From Mycobacterium sp. GA-1199 (GTDB lineage: Bacteria; Actinomycetota; Actinomycetes; Mycobacteriales; Mycobacteriaceae): a DNA stretch of 64,000 bases. Shown here piece by piece: positions 1 through 10,500 of this stretch (its first letter is position 1; each line of letters opens with the position of its first letter). The notes beneath the pieces were generated by a model. The model did not search any database. It saw only the letters and a program-made list of their open reading frames with translations, and had not been told where the DNA came from. A program made the position numbers and the translations under genes. The stretch is taken from contig NZ_LQIX01000055.1 of assembly GCF_001500045.1 (NCBI RefSeq), positions 62,001 through 126,000 on the forward strand. The letters are read 5' to 3'.

Positions 1-633
1 GCCGACCGGGCCGCGAAGATCGTCGAGCTGCTGGCGAGGCTGCACGCGACTTTCTGGGACCGGGTGCCCGATTGGCTGTACACCGCATCGGGCGACACCG
101 CGTCGTTGCTCACCGGGCCATTGTTGAAGACGTCGGCGCGCCGCATCGCCGAGCGCACCGATATCGCGGTCGACGCCGGACGCTTCATCGACGAGCACTA
201 CCGCGCGGTGGCCCGGCTCATCGACGAGCCGCCGCATACCGTGATGCACGGCGACGCGCATCCAGGCAACGTGTACTTCCGCAGCGGCGATGCCGGGTTG
301 CTGGACTGGCAGGCCGTCCGGCGCGGGCATCCCAACCGCGAGCTGGCCTACACGCTGGTCACCAGCATGACGCCGGCCGACCGCCGGGAGCACCAACGCG
401 ACCTACTCGACGTCTACCGTCAAGCGCTCGCGGCATGCGGCGGCCCCGAGCTGGACAGCGGCGAGCTATGGGACCGGTACCGCCAGGGCGCGCTCTACGC
501 CTACGTCGCCGCGCTGATCACCGCGGGGATGGGCGGTATGCAGGACGAGGGCATCGCGCTCGAGGGCCTCCGCCGAGCGGTCGCGGCGCTGCAAGATCTC
601 GACACTGTCGCAGTACTCCAGAAGTCGATGTGA
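1..633 (+). CDS. Aminoglycoside/choline-kinase-like phosphotransferase, 5' truncated
   Basis: The reading frame is open from the first base of the window, so the N-terminal lobe lies outside. The visible part carries the kinase-like catalytic loop HGDAHPGN near base 247 and then LLDWQ, which corresponds to the metal-binding aspartate of the APH/choline-kinase fold. Such proteins phosphorylate small hydroxylated or aminated molecules. In actinobacteria many sit beside acyl-CoA or aldehyde dehydrogenase genes and have unknown substrates. Here a TetR gene follows after 21 bases, then an aldehyde dehydrogenase, which points to a small catabolic locus rather than drug resistance. The substrate cannot be told from the sequence. 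Confidence 0.8.
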   Translation, partial: ADRAAKIVELLARLHATFWDRVPDWLYTASGDTASLLTGPLLKTSARRIAERTDIAVDAGRFIDEHYRAVARLIDEPPHTVMHGDAHPGNVYFRSGDAGLLDWQAVRRGHPNRELAYTLVTSMTPADRREHQRDLLDVYRQALAACGGPELDSGELWDRYRQGALYAYVAALITAGMGGMQDEGIALEGLRRAVAALQDLDTVAVLQKSM

Positions 634-642
634 ATAACGATC

Positions 643-648
643 TACGCT
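643..648 (+). promoter_or_regulatory. Putative -10 element (TACGCT), leaderless start
   Basis: TACGCT fits the mycobacterial TANNNT -10 pattern and ends 6 bases before the GTG at 655. There is no Shine-Dalgarno sequence between them, so the TetR mRNA may be leaderless. Confidence 0.4.
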
Positions 649-654
649 TGCCCC

Positions 655-1200
655 GTGAACGAAGCGCTGCGCGACGCACTCGGACCCGAGGACACCTCGA
701 CGCGGCACCGGATTCTCGTGGCGACCTCGGAGGTACTGGCTCGAAGCGGACAGACCAAGCTCAGTCTGTCGGAGGTCGCGCTGCAGGCAGGCGTGTCCCG
801 CCCGACGCTCTACCGCTGGTTCGCCTCCAAAGGTGAACTGCTCGACGCGTTCGGCGTCTACGAGCGCGACCTGTTCGACAACGGCATCAGCAAGGCGACG
901 GCAGGCTTGCGGGGCACCGAGAAGCTGGACGCCGCGCTGCGGTTCATCGTCGAATACCAGCATTCGTACTCGGGTGTGCGGCTGGTCGACATCGAACCCG
1001 AGGTCGTCATCTCCCAGCTCACGAAAATCATTCCGATCATGCGGGCGCGGCTGCAGAAGCTGCTGAGCGGGCCGAATGCAGCGGTCAAGGCGGCCACCGC
1101 AATTCGGGTGGCCATCTCGCACTACATCGTCCGCAGCGATGATGACGACCAGTTCCTGGCGCAATTGCGGCACGCCACGGGGATCAAGCCACAGGGATAG
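655..1200 (+). CDS. TetR/AcrR family transcriptional regulator
   Basis: A 181-residue protein with the usual N-terminal TetR helix-turn-helix: residues about 15-60 include ILVATSEVLARSG and VSRPTLYRWFASKGELL. The C-terminal ligand-binding half is not diagnostic. The GTG start is supported by a -10 element 6 bases upstream. The gene lies between a phosphotransferase and an aldehyde dehydrogenase read in the same direction, so it probably controls those neighbours; the inducer is unknown. Confidence 0.9.
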   Translation: MNEALRDALGPEDTSTRHRILVATSEVLARSGQTKLSLSEVALQAGVSRPTLYRWFASKGELLDAFGVYERDLFDNGISKATAGLRGTEKLDAALRFIVEYQHSYSGVRLVDIEPEVVISQLTKIIPIMRARLQKLLSGPNAAVKAATAIRVAISHYIVRSDDDDQFLAQLRHATGIKPQG

Positions 1201-1243
1201 TCGCTCGGCTCCGCCGAAGTGCTGACACTTGCGCAAAAATTTG

Positions 1244-1249
1244 TAAAGT
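1244..1249 (+). promoter_or_regulatory. Putative -10 element (TAAAGT) for the aldehyde dehydrogenase
   Basis: TAAAGT ends 7 bases before the ATG at 1257, and no ribosome binding site lies between, which fits a leaderless transcript. Just upstream is an AT-rich stretch with the small palindrome TTGCGCAA (1229-1236) and the dyad CAAA-AA-TTTG (1234-1243). These are candidate contacts for the neighbouring TetR protein. Confidence 0.45.
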
Positions 1250-1256
1250 AGTCGGC

Positions 1257-2741
1257 ATGACCCAGGTTGAGACTGACACCGGTGTGCTCGCCGGTGACGA
1301 GCGGATGTTGATCGACGGCGAAATGCTGACCACGGCCAGTGGTGCGACGTTCGATGTCATTCATCCGGCCAGTGAGCAGGTGGCCGGGGTGGCCACCGAC
1401 GGCACGGTCGAGGACATGGCGCGCGCGGTCGGAGCGGCACGGCGGGCCTTCGACGAGACCGATTGGTCGCGCGATCTGGAGTTTCGGTATCACTGCCTGA
1501 CCCAGTTGCACGAGGCGTTCGAGCGCAACAAGGAGCGGCTGCGCCGGATCCTGATCACCGAGGTCGGCTGCCCCGTCTCGGTGTCGGGCAGTCAGATCGA
1601 GAGCCCCATCGAGGAGGTCAAGCACTGGGCCGAACACGGTAAGGCGTTCGACTACCTGGTCGACAACGGGGTGCACGAAACACCGCTGGGGCCGGCGCGG
1701 CGGAAGATCCACTACGAGCCAGTCGGTGTGGTCGGGGCGATCACCCCGTGGAACGTGCCGTTCTACCTCAACGTCGCCGAGACGGTGCCCGCATTGATGG
1801 CCGGTAACACCGTGGTGCTCAAACCCGCTCAGCTGACGCCGTGGTCGGGTAGCGAGTACGGCCGCATCGTGGCCGAGGAGACCGACATCCCGGCCGGTGT
1901 GTTCAACGTGGTGGTGTCCAATGCCAACGAGGTGGGTGCGGCGCTGTCGGCCGATCCGCGCGTCGACATGATCACGTTCACCGGGTCCACGGCGACCGGG
2001 CGGGCGATCCTGGCCGCGGGCGCGGCGACGGTGAAGAAGACGCTGTTGGAGTTGGGCGGTAAGTCGGCCCACATTGTGCTCGACGACGCCGATTTCAACT
2101 CGGCGTTGTCGATGGCGGCGATGATGGCGTGCGTGATGAGCGGGCAGTCCTGCATTCTGCCCAGCCGGATCCTGTTGCCGCGCAGCCGCTACGACGAGGG
2201 CATCGAGATCCTCAAGACGATGATGGAGGGCTTCCCGGTCGGTGACCCGTGGACGCCGGGCAACATGCAGGGCCCGCAGATCAGCGAGACCCAGCGCCAG
2301 AAGGTGCTGGGCTTGATCAAGAGCGGCATCGACTCGGGTGCGCGGCTGGTCACCGGCGGCGGCATCCCCGAGAACCTGCCGACCGGCTACTACACCCAGC
2401 CGACCCTGCTGGCCGATGTGGACCCCAATTCCCAAGTGGCTCAAGAGGAGATCTTCGGCCCGGTGCTCACGGTCACGCCGTACGACAGCGATGACGAGGC
2501 GATCGCGATCGCCAACAACACGATCTACGGCCTGTCCGGTGAGGTGTCCAGCGGCGATGTCGAGCGTGCGTTCGCGGTGGCCTGCCGGATGCGCACCGGC
2601 AACGTGACGATCAACGGCAAGAGCCACTTCGGCATCAACAGCCCCTTCGGCGGCACCAAGCAGAGCGGGCTGGGCTATCGCAACGGCGAAGAGGGCTACA
2701 AGGAATACCTGGAGGCCAAGACGATCGGCATGCCCGACTAA
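1257..2741 (+). CDS. NAD(P)-dependent aldehyde dehydrogenase
   Basis: A 494-residue cytosolic enzyme of the ALDH superfamily, full length for the family, oxidising an aldehyde to the acid. The cofactor-binding region has ITPWNVPFYLN. The general base glutamate is in LELGGKS (about residue 265) and the catalytic cysteine is in GQSC (about residue 299). The C-terminal FGGTKQSG motif is also present. The stop codon overlaps the next ATG by one base, so the NTF2-like gene is co-translated. A second ALDH of similar length lies in the window at 41997-43475. The substrate is unknown. Confidence 0.95.
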   Translation: MTQVETDTGVLAGDERMLIDGEMLTTASGATFDVIHPASEQVAGVATDGTVEDMARAVGAARRAFDETDWSRDLEFRYHCLTQLHEAFERNKERLRRILITEVGCPVSVSGSQIESPIEEVKHWAEHGKAFDYLVDNGVHETPLGPARRKIHYEPVGVVGAITPWNVPFYLNVAETVPALMAGNTVVLKPAQLTPWSGSEYGRIVAEETDIPAGVFNVVVSNANEVGAALSADPRVDMITFTGSTATGRAILAAGAATVKKTLLELGGKSAHIVLDDADFNSALSMAAMMACVMSGQSCILPSRILLPRSRYDEGIEILKTMMEGFPVGDPWTPGNMQGPQISETQRQKVLGLIKSGIDSGARLVTGGGIPENLPTGYYTQPTLLADVDPNSQVAQEEIFGPVLTVTPYDSDDEAIAIANNTIYGLSGEVSSGDVERAFAVACRMRTGNVTINGKSHFGINSPFGGTKQSGLGYRNGEEGYKEYLEAKTIGMPD

Positions 2742-3163
2742 TGGATGATCGGCGGGTCCGCGACGAACTCGAAATCGCCGCGCTGCTGCACCGCTACGCC
2801 CGCGCGGTCGACACCAAGAACTGGGAACTGTACCGCTCGGTGTTCACCGACGACGCCCACATCGACTACTCGTCGGCCGGCGCCGTCGTCGGAAGCCGCG
2901 ACGAGGTCGTGGACTGGTTCGCCGCGAACTTCGGCGTGATCGCGTGGAGCATGCACCACATCACCAACATCGAGGCCGACATCGACGGTGACGCCGCGCG
3001 GGTCCGGGCGATGTTCTACAACCCGATGCAGCTGCCGGGCATGACCGAGCCCAGCTTCTGCGGCGGGTACTACCACCACGAACTCGCCCGCACACCCGAC
3101 GGGTGGCGCAGCCGCCGCCTGGTCGAGGAGAACGTCTGGTTCACCAATCCGCCGGGACAGTGA
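2741..3163 (+). CDS. NTF2-like / SnoaL-like protein
   Basis: A 140-residue single-domain protein of the nuclear transport factor 2 fold. It starts with a long helix containing LHRYARAVDTKNWELYRSVF, followed by beta strands and the conserved SMHHITN segment, typical of SnoaL-like polyketide cyclase or dehydratase relatives in mycobacterial lipid and steroid loci. The ATG shares one base with the TAA of the aldehyde dehydrogenase. It may act on the same small molecule or be a binding protein; catalytic residues cannot be assigned with certainty. Confidence 0.85.
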   Translation: MDDRRVRDELEIAALLHRYARAVDTKNWELYRSVFTDDAHIDYSSAGAVVGSRDEVVDWFAANFGVIAWSMHHITNIEADIDGDAARVRAMFYNPMQLPGMTEPSFCGGYYHHELARTPDGWRSRRLVEENVWFTNPPGQ

Positions 3164-3172
3164 CGGCCAAGA

Positions 3173-3219
3173 CCGACGCTTTGGCGGACACGCGCGCACG
3201 AAACCCGCCAATACGTCGG
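3173..3219. terminator. Bidirectional hairpin between convergent genes
   Basis: Two 15-base arms (3173-3187 and 3205-3219) pair with two mismatches around a 17-base loop, in the gap between the + strand NTF2-like gene and rlmN on the - strand. There is no T-run, but mycobacterial terminators often lack one. The placement fits a shared transcription stop. Confidence 0.55.
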
Positions 3220-3235
3220 CCTGGACGCCGCAGGG

Positions 3236-4360
3236 TCAGCCCTGAGCCGCCAACTGCCCACAGGCGGCGGCGATTTCGCGGCCTCGCGTATCGCGGACAG
3301 TGCAGGACACACCGCGCTCGCGCACGCGTCGGACGAACTCGCGTTCGGCCGGCTTGGGGCTGGCATCCCACTCGCTGCCGGGCGTCGGATTCAGCGGGAT
3401 CACGTTGACATGCGCGAGGGGGCCGAGCGCACCGTGCAGTCGCTTACCCAGAAGGTCCGCCCGCCAGGGCTGATCGTTGACATCGCGGATCAACGCGTAC
3501 TCGATCGAGACTCGCCTGCCGGTCACGTCGGCGTAGTAGCGCGCGGCGTCGAGCGCCTCGGACACCTTCCACCGGTTGTTCACCGGAACCAGCGTGTCGC
3601 GCAGTTCGTCATCCGGGGCGTGCAGTGACAACGCCAGCGTGACCCCGAGCCGTTCGTCGGCGAGCCTGCGGATCGCGGGCGCCAGCCCGACCGTCGACAC
3701 CGTGACCGACCGGGCGGAGATTCCGAAACCGTTGGGAGCGGGGGCGATGATCCGTCGCACCGCGGCAAGCACGCGGTTGTAGTTGGCGAGCGGCTCGCCC
3801 ATACCCATGAACACGATGTTGGACAGCCGCCCGCCTCGTGCCGCGGGCGCGATGCCGTCGCCGTCGCGGTCACGCAACTCCACCGCGGCCGCTCGTACCT
3901 GTTCGAGGATCTCGGCCGTCGACAGGTTGCGCTTGAGCCCGCCCTGGCCCGTCGCGCAGAACGGGCAGGCCATCCCGCACCCGGCCTGCGACGAGATGCA
4001 GACCGTGTTGCGTTGCGGATAGCGCATCAGCACCGACTCGAACGTGGTGCCGTCGACCGCGCGCCACAGCATTTTGCGGGTCTCACCCCCGTCGGTCTCG
4101 ATCTCGCGAACCGCATCGAGCAGCGCGGGGAACAGCGCACCGGCCACCTGGTCGCGTACGCCCGCGGGCAGGTCGGTCATCTGGTGAGGATCGGCAATCA
4201 GCCTGCCGTAGTACTGGTTGGCCAGCTGTTTGGCCCGGAACGCCGGCAGTCCGAGTTCACCGACGGCCGCAGCACGACCCGCGTCGTCGAGGTCGGCGAA
4301 ATGCCGCGGCGGCATGGCGCGGCGTGGGGCGTCGAAGACGAGCGGCAACGAGGTGGGCAT
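3236..4360 (-). CDS. rlmN: Dual-specificity RNA methyltransferase RlmN
   Basis: A 374-residue radical SAM enzyme that methylates C2 of adenine 2503 in 23S rRNA, and A37 in some tRNAs. The radical-SAM cluster motif CX3CX2C is at C128, C132 and C135 (CGMACPFC). The C-terminal cysteine used in the methyl-transfer mechanism is in GVSCTVRD (C353). GMGEPLANY and SLHAPDD are further family signatures. It lies downstream of cdsA on the same strand, as in the Rv2880c-Rv2883c segment of M. tuberculosis. Confidence 0.97.
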   Translation of the reverse strand: MPTSLPLVFDAPRRAMPPRHFADLDDAGRAAAVGELGLPAFRAKQLANQYYGRLIADPHQMTDLPAGVRDQVAGALFPALLDAVREIETDGGETRKMLWRAVDGTTFESVLMRYPQRNTVCISSQAGCGMACPFCATGQGGLKRNLSTAEILEQVRAAAVELRDRDGDGIAPAARGGRLSNIVFMGMGEPLANYNRVLAAVRRIIAPAPNGFGISARSVTVSTVGLAPAIRRLADERLGVTLALSLHAPDDELRDTLVPVNNRWKVSEALDAARYYADVTGRRVSIEYALIRDVNDQPWRADLLGKRLHGALGPLAHVNVIPLNPTPGSEWDASPKPAEREFVRRVRERGVSCTVRDTRGREIAAACGQLAAQG

Positions 4361-4393
4361 GAGCTCAGGCCAGTATCCCAGCTCGGCGGGACG

Positions 4394-5272
4394 TCACGCC
4401 AACAGCGTCAAGACGATCCAACCCGCCACGGCCGACGGCAGCATCGCGTCGATGCGGTCCATGATGCCGCCGTGGCCGGGCAGCAACGTGCCCATGTCCT
4501 TGATTTTGAGGTCGCGTTTGACCTGCGACTCGACCAGATCGCCCAGCACACCGGTGATCACCAGCATGAGCCCCAGGGGCAGGCCGACCCAGGCGGGCTT
4601 GTCCATCAAAAACGTCACCGACACCACGGCCGCGGCGGTGCCGAACACCAGCGAGCCGCCAAGGCCCTCCCACGACTTCTTCGGGCTGATCGCCGGCGCC
4701 ATCAGATGCTTGCCGAACAGCACACCCGCCACATAGCCGCCGATGTCGGCGAACACGACGGTCGCGATCACCGTGAACACCCTGCCGCCGCCGTGGTCCT
4801 GGAAGATCAGCAGCGCGCTGAAGCTGGCGAACAACGGCACCCACGTCGACAGCAGCACCGCGGCGGCGATGTCGCGCAGGTAGTTGACCGGTTGGTGGCG
4901 CAACCCGTGCCCGACGAGCCGCCACACCATGCAGACGACGATCGTCCCGCCGTATGCGCCGAGCACCCCGGACGGGCCGAACGGCCAGCTCAACCAGATC
5001 ATCGCCTGGCCGCCCACCAGCAACGGAAGCGCCGGGAGGTCGTATCCGGCCTCGCGCAGCCGGCGGATCACCTCGTGGGTGGCGATCGGGATGAACACCG
5101 CCAGCACGGGCAGCCATCCGATCGGCCAGAAGAGCAGTATGCCGATCGCCATAGCGCCGAGCAGGACGCCGACCCCGATCGCGGCGGGCAGGTCGCGACC
5201 CGCCCGCGACTTCTTCTTGGGCGGTTCGTCGACCGGCGTCTCTGCCACGGGTCCCTCGTGCTGATCGGTCAC
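4394..5272 (-). CDS. cdsA: Phosphatidate cytidylyltransferase CdsA
   Basis: A 292-residue integral membrane enzyme that makes CDP-diacylglycerol from phosphatidic acid and CTP, the precursor of phosphatidylinositol, cardiolipin and phosphatidylethanolamine. A charged N-terminal tail is followed by about eight hydrophobic segments. The C-terminal CDS signature reads GDLVES, then KRDLKIKD, then PGHGGIMDR. The GTG start shares one base with the frr stop codon, so the genes are translationally coupled. The order frr-cdsA-rlmN is conserved in mycobacteria. Confidence 0.97.
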   Translation of the reverse strand: MTDQHEGPVAETPVDEPPKKKSRAGRDLPAAIGVGVLLGAMAIGILLFWPIGWLPVLAVFIPIATHEVIRRLREAGYDLPALPLLVGGQAMIWLSWPFGPSGVLGAYGGTIVVCMVWRLVGHGLRHQPVNYLRDIAAAVLLSTWVPLFASFSALLIFQDHGGGRVFTVIATVVFADIGGYVAGVLFGKHLMAPAISPKKSWEGLGGSLVFGTAAAVVSVTFLMDKPAWVGLPLGLMLVITGVLGDLVESQVKRDLKIKDMGTLLPGHGGIMDRIDAMLPSAVAGWIVLTLLA

Positions 5273-5829
5273 TAGACCTCCAGCAGCTCGCCTTCTTTGT
5301 GCTTGACCAGCTCGTCGATCTGGTGGGTGTAGGTGGCGGTGGACTTGTCGAGGTCCTTCTCCGCGCGCGACACCTCGTCCTCGCCCGCTTCGCCGTCCTT
5401 CTTGATGCGGTGCAGTTCCTCCATGGCCTTGCGGCGGATGTTGCGCACCGCCACCTTGGCGTCCTCGCCCTTGGCCTTGGCCTGCTTGACCAGGTCGCGG
5501 CGGCGCTCCTCGGTCAGCTGCGGAATCGCCACGCGGATGACGTTGCCGTCATTGGTGGGGTTCACGCCGAGGTCGGAGTTGCGGATCGCGTCCTCGATGT
5601 TGCGCAGTCGGCCCGCCTCGTAGGGCTTGATCACCACCAGCCGCGCCTCGGGCACGTTGATGCTCGACAGCTGGGTGATGGGTGTCGGCGATCCGTAATA
5701 GTCGACGTTGACGCGGGAGAACATGCCGGGGTTGGCGCGGCCGGTGCGGATCGACGACAGGTCATCGCGCGCGACCGACACCGCCTTCTCCATCTTCTCC
5801 TCGGCATCGAAGAGGGTTTCGTCGATCAC
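5272..5829 (-). CDS. frr: Ribosome recycling factor
   Basis: A 185-residue protein, the standard length for RRF, which with EF-G splits post-termination ribosomes. It starts [13 protein letters not shown], followed by the conserved [10 protein letters not shown] and [14 protein letters not shown] segments. The C-terminal half has [11 protein letters not shown] and VAVRNIRR. It is followed directly by cdsA and preceded by pyrH, the usual bacterial context. Confidence 0.98.
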   Translation of the reverse strand: MIDETLFDAEEKMEKAVSVARDDLSSIRTGRANPGMFSRVNVDYYGSPTPITQLSSINVPEARLVVIKPYEAGRLRNIEDAIRNSDLGVNPTNDGNVIRVAIPQLTEERRRDLVKQAKAKGEDAKVAVRNIRRKAMEELHRIKKDGEAGEDEVSRAEKDLDKSTATYTHQIDELVKHKEGELLEV

Positions 5830-5901
5830 GGTCCTTCTCCTTCGTCTGTGCGCGTCGTCACCGGTCTCGCGTGCGCACCGTCGCTCCCGGGCGCGGGAGT
5901 G

Positions 5902-6714
5902 TCAGGTGGTGACCAGTGTTCCGATCTTCTCACCCGCGACCGCCCGGGCGATATTGCCGTCCGTGAGCAGGTTGAACACCAGGATCGGCATGCCGTTGTC
6001 CATACACAGGCTGAACGCGGTGGCGTCGGCCACCTTCAGACCGCGGTCGATGACTTCCCGGTGGCTGATCGCGGTGAGCAGTTCGGCGTCGGGGTTGTGG
6101 CGCGGGTCGGCGGTGAAGACGCCGTCGACGGCCTTGGCCATCAGCACCACCTCGGCGCCGATCTCCAGCGCGCGCTGGGCGGCGGTGGTGTCGGTGGAGA
6201 AGTACGGCAGGCCCATGCCTGCCCCGAAGATGACGACGCGGCCCTTCTCGAGGTGCCGCACGGCCCGCAGCGGGATGTACGGTTCGGCGACCTGACCCAT
6301 CGTGATGGCGGTCTGCACCCGGGTCGCGATGCCTTCCTTCTCCAGGAAGTCCTGCAGCGCCAGGCTGTTCATGACGGTGCCGAGCATCCCCATGTAGTCA
6401 CTGCGGGTGCGCTCCATGCCGCGCTGCTGCAGTTGCGCACCACGGAAGAAATTGCCGCCGCCGATGACGACGGCCACCTGCACGCCGCTGCGGACCACTT
6501 CGGCGATCTGACGCGCCACCAGGTGCACGACGTCGGGATCGAGGCCCACTTCCCCACCGCCGAACATCTCGCCGCCCAGCTTGAGCAGTACGCGGCTGTA
6601 CATCGGACGGATGGAACCTGCGGCGGCTCCGTTGGGTTTGCTCGTGTCCGGAGCCGCCCCGGTGGCGACTTCGGAGTTCGGAGCCGCCTGACCGGCGACG
6701 CTGGGATCCGCCAT
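5902..6714 (-). CDS. pyrH: Uridylate kinase PyrH
   Basis: A 270-residue UMP kinase of the amino-acid kinase family, the step from UMP to UDP in pyrimidine synthesis. The core begins with [14 protein letters not shown] and contains [33 protein letters not shown] and [15 protein letters not shown]. An N-terminal extension of about 35 Ala/Pro/Ser-rich residues precedes the core. Mycobacterial PyrH proteins usually carry such an extension, so the upstream ATG is kept. Confidence 0.97.
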   Translation of the reverse strand: MADPSVAGQAAPNSEVATGAAPDTSKPNGAAAGSIRPMYSRVLLKLGGEMFGGGEVGLDPDVVHLVARQIAEVVRSGVQVAVVIGGGNFFRGAQLQQRGMERTRSDYMGMLGTVMNSLALQDFLEKEGIATRVQTAITMGQVAEPYIPLRAVRHLEKGRVVIFGAGMGLPYFSTDTTAAQRALEIGAEVVLMAKAVDGVFTADPRHNPDAELLTAISHREVIDRGLKVADATAFSLCMDNGMPILVFNLLTDGNIARAVAGEKIGTLVTT

Positions 6715-6801
6715 CCGACTCCTTACGGGTCCTCGCTGAGATCTCCCTCATCCTGCCTCATGGCGGGTGTCAGGGCGGCGAGTGGGTCGCGACTCGCCGG
6801 G

Positions 6802-7515
<714 letters not shown>

Positions 7516-7526
<11 letters not shown>

Positions 7527-7950
7527 GAACGGAGCGCTGGAGGATCAACCGCTGGGCTTCCTCTTGTCCCGGGTCGCCAAGGCGCTGCGCAGCGAGGTGA
7601 CGACCGACGTCCTCGAACCCCTGGGCGTGGCGTTCCCCCAGTACCTGTGCATGCGGATCCTGTCGCAGCACGAAGGCCGATCCAACGCCGAACTCGCCCG
7701 CGACTTCAACGTCTCGCCGCAGGCGATGAACATGGTGCTGCGCGGCCTGGAGGACCGCGGGCTCGTGTCCCGACCCGCGAGCGTGTCGTCGGGACGGTCG
7801 CTGCCCGCCCAGCTCACGCGCGAGGGCCGGGAGTTGTTGAAACGCACCGATTCCGGCGTACGCGAAGCGGAGCGCAAGCTGATGGCGAATCTGACGCGGC
7901 GCCAGCAGCGGGAATTCAAGCAGATCCTGGCGGCGCTCGGAACGGACTGA
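7516..7950 (+). CDS. MarR family transcriptional regulator
   Basis: About 144 residues of winged-helix MarR type. The DNA-binding segment runs from NAELARDFNVSPQAMNMVLRG to the wing LVSRPASVSSGRSLPAQLT. Three in-frame ATGs (7495, 7516, 7525) are possible; none has a clear ribosome binding site, and the protein proper begins near NGALEDQPLG, so 7516 or 7525 is favoured. All three sit in the operator array, which supports autoregulation. It is divergent from a methyltransferase, the likely target. Confidence 0.85.
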
Positions 7951-7969
7951 GTTCTGCGAGACTACGTCC

Positions 7970-9091
7970 ATGAAGATCGTCCTGGCGCCGGACTCGTTCA
8001 AGGAGTCGATGACGGCGTCCGAAGCGGTCGCCGCGATGACGGCCGGCGTCGCAGCGGTGATGCCGGACGCCGAAGTCGTCGGCGTGCCGATGGCCGACGG
8101 TGGCGAAGGCACCGTCGACGCCGTCGTCGACGCGTTGCACGGTGAGCGCGTCGAGGTGCCGGTATCGGATGCGCTGGGCCGCACCGTCACCGCACGATTC
8201 GGCTACGTGCCGCTGCGCCAGTTGGCGGTCATCGAGATGGCGGCCGCGGCAGGACTGGAGCTCATCTCGCCCCACGAGCGAAACATCCTGCGCGCCAGCA
8301 CGTTCGGCGTAGGAGAACTGATCACCTCCGCCCTCGACCGCGGCGCCGAGGATGTGCTGATCGGTCTGGGCGGGTCGGCCACGAACGACGGCGGAACGGG
8401 CATGCTCGCGGCCTTGGGCGTGAAGTTCCTCGACGTCGAGGGACAGCCGCTGGCACCCGGCGGCGCCGATCTGGAACGCCTCGACCGCATCGATATGACC
8501 GGGATGGATCCGCGCCTGCGCGATGCCCGGATCCGGGTCGCCTCCGACGTCACCGCGCCCCTACTGGGCCCGAGCGGCGCCACCGCGGTGTTCGGTCCGC
8601 AGAAGGGCGCCGCTCCAGACGACATGTTGCGACTCGAGGCGGGGCTGTCCCGGCTGGCCGCCGTCGCGTCGGCGACGCTCGGCGGCACTCAACCACAGCG
8701 TCCGGGCGCGGGCGCGGCCGGCGGCGTGGGTTTCGCCCTCGTCGAATTCCTCGGTGCGATAAGCAGATCGGGCGTCGAAGAGGTGGCCGAAACGGTCGGC
8801 CTGCAGCGGGCGCTGCGGGGCGCGGACTGGGTGTTCACCGGCGAGGGCAGCGTCGATGCGCAGACCGTCATGGGTAAGACGCCGTTCGGCGTGACCCAAG
8901 CGGCCGTGCGCGCCGGAGCACGGGTGATCGTCTTCGCCGGCCGGGTCGCCCCCGATGCCGCCGTGCTGCTCGACCACGGCGTCGAGCGACTCGTCGCGAT
9001 CACCGCCGAAGGCACGCCGATCGAGCGGGCGCTGCGCGACGGCGCCGCGTCGCTCACCCGCGCCACCGCCGAGGTGTGCCGCTCCCTCTAG
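7970..9091 (+). CDS. Glycerate kinase
   Basis: A 373-residue protein of the glycerate kinase family (GarK/GlxK type), phosphorylating glycerate for entry into glycolysis. It begins MKIVLAPDSFKESMTA and has the family motifs MADGGEGTVDA, IGLGGSATNDGG and FTGEGSVDAQT. It follows the MarR gene after 19 bases. Its stop overlaps the stop of the convergent amidase by four bases, leaving no room for a terminator. Confidence 0.95.
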   Translation: MKIVLAPDSFKESMTASEAVAAMTAGVAAVMPDAEVVGVPMADGGEGTVDAVVDALHGERVEVPVSDALGRTVTARFGYVPLRQLAVIEMAAAAGLELISPHERNILRASTFGVGELITSALDRGAEDVLIGLGGSATNDGGTGMLAALGVKFLDVEGQPLAPGGADLERLDRIDMTGMDPRLRDARIRVASDVTAPLLGPSGATAVFGPQKGAAPDDMLRLEAGLSRLAAVASATLGGTQPQRPGAGAAGGVGFALVEFLGAISRSGVEEVAETVGLQRALRGADWVFTGEGSVDAQTVMGKTPFGVTQAAVRAGARVIVFAGRVAPDAAVLLDHGVERLVAITAEGTPIERALRDGAASLTRATAEVCRSL

Positions 9092-10494
9092 CGCGGATCC
9101 TGAATGCGCTTGAACGGACGGGCTTCTTCGAGTTCGTAGGCCAACTCGAGCAACCGTCGCTCCTGACCCACCGGCGCGGCGAACATCATGCCGACCGGAA
9201 GACCGGACGCGGATTCGGCCAGGGGCAGCGAGATCGCCGGCTCCCCCGTGGCGTTCTGCAGCGGTGTGAAGGCCACCCACTCGACGAGCCGGTCGATGAT
9301 CGTCTGGTAGTCCAGCGTCGGGTCGAGGTGCCCGATCCGCGGCGTGACGTCGGCGAGCGTCGGGGTGAGCACGACGTCGTGGTCCCGGGCGACGCGCTCG
9401 GTGACCTGGCGAATCCGCGACAACCGCGCGAGTGCCCTGGGCACCCGGTGCAGGTTCCGCGAAGCGTGGCGGTCGAGCCCGCGCGTCAAATTGTCGAGGC
9501 GGCCACGGTCGAAGTTCGCGCCCAACGTGCGCCCACTACGCACGATCGCGAACGCCAGAAACGACCAGTAGAGCAGGAAGTCATTCATGAAGTGCGACGG
9601 CACGGGATTGTCGATGAGAGTGACCCGGTGCCCGAGTTCCTCGAGCAGAGCGGCGTTCTTCAGCGTGAGCTCACGAACCTCCGGGCTCGCCTCGCGCGCT
9701 ATCGACTGTGTGCACACCGCGATGCGCAGCCGCTGTGCTCCAGGCCCCGTGATGGTGCCGATCGCAGGCAGCGCCGGGTTACGGTACACCCGCTCGATCT
9801 CGCGGTAGAACGCCGCAGAGTCGCGCACGGAGCGCGTGACGACACCGTTGGCGACGATGCGAAGCGGCATCTGCCGCAGCTTCTTGTCCAGGGGCAGCCG
9901 ACCCCGTGACGGCTTGAGCCCCACCAAGCCGTTGCAGGACGCGGGAATTCGGATCGATCCGCCGCCGTCGTTGGCGTGCGCGATCGGCACCACCCCGGCG
10001 GCCACGAACGCTGCGGAACCCGACGACGACGCGCCCGCGGTGTGCTCGGGGTTCCACGGGTTGCGCACCGGTCCCAGCCGCGGATGCTCGGCCGACGCGC
10101 TGAAACCGAATTCCGACATCTGCGTCTTGCCGAGTGGAGCCAGACCCGTCGCCAGAAACGAACGCGCGAAGTCGCCGTGCGACCGCTCGGGGCGCGGATC
10201 CCAGGCGTCGGTGCCGTTCATCGTCGGCATCGCGGCGACCGCGACGTTGTCCTTGAGGAAGGACGGAACGCCGTTGAAGTAGCCGCCGTAGGGCCGTGCG
10301 GCGGCTCGGGTGCGGGCCTGCTCGAATGCCTCGTGCGCCAGTCCGTTGACCGCCGGATTGACGGCCTCGGTGCGGACGATCGCGGCGTCGACCAGTTCGG
10401 CTCGCGACACCGCGCCCGACTGCAGCGCCTCCACCAGACCGACCGCATCGAGATCGCCGAGGGCGTCGTCGCCGAAGGCGCTTATCCGAGTCAT
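9088..10494 (-). CDS. Amidase (amidase signature family)
   Basis: A 468-residue amide hydrolase of the amidase signature family. The Ser-cisSer-Lys triad can be placed: the lysine in FLKDNVAVAA, the cis-serine in the TAGASSSGSA stretch, and the nucleophile serine in GGGSIRIPAS. In M. tuberculosis an amidase gene (amiC) also lies next to tsf, so this is the syntenic equivalent. It is convergent with glycerate kinase. A perfect hairpin lies just upstream of its start. The natural substrate is unknown. Confidence 0.93.
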   Translation of the reverse strand: MTRISAFGDDALGDLDAVGLVEALQSGAVSRAELVDAAIVRTEAVNPAVNGLAHEAFEQARTRAAARPYGGYFNGVPSFLKDNVAVAAMPTMNGTDAWDPRPERSHGDFARSFLATGLAPLGKTQMSEFGFSASAEHPRLGPVRNPWNPEHTAGASSSGSAAFVAAGVVPIAHANDGGGSIRIPASCNGLVGLKPSRGRLPLDKKLRQMPLRIVANGVVTRSVRDSAAFYREIERVYRNPALPAIGTITGPGAQRLRIAVCTQSIAREASPEVRELTLKNAALLEELGHRVTLIDNPVPSHFMNDFLLYWSFLAFAIVRSGRTLGANFDRGRLDNLTRGLDRHASRNLHRVPRALARLSRIRQVTERVARDHDVVLTPTLADVTPRIGHLDPTLDYQTIIDRLVEWVAFTPLQNATGEPAISLPLAESASGLPVGMMFAAPVGQERRLLELAYELEEARPFKRIQDPR

Positions 10495-10500
10495 GCCGAC

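Noticed and set aside
1122-2627. A 501-codon open frame opposite the first aldehyde dehydrogenase
   Set aside because: It is a shadow of the real gene; no domain and a His/Arg-rich composition.
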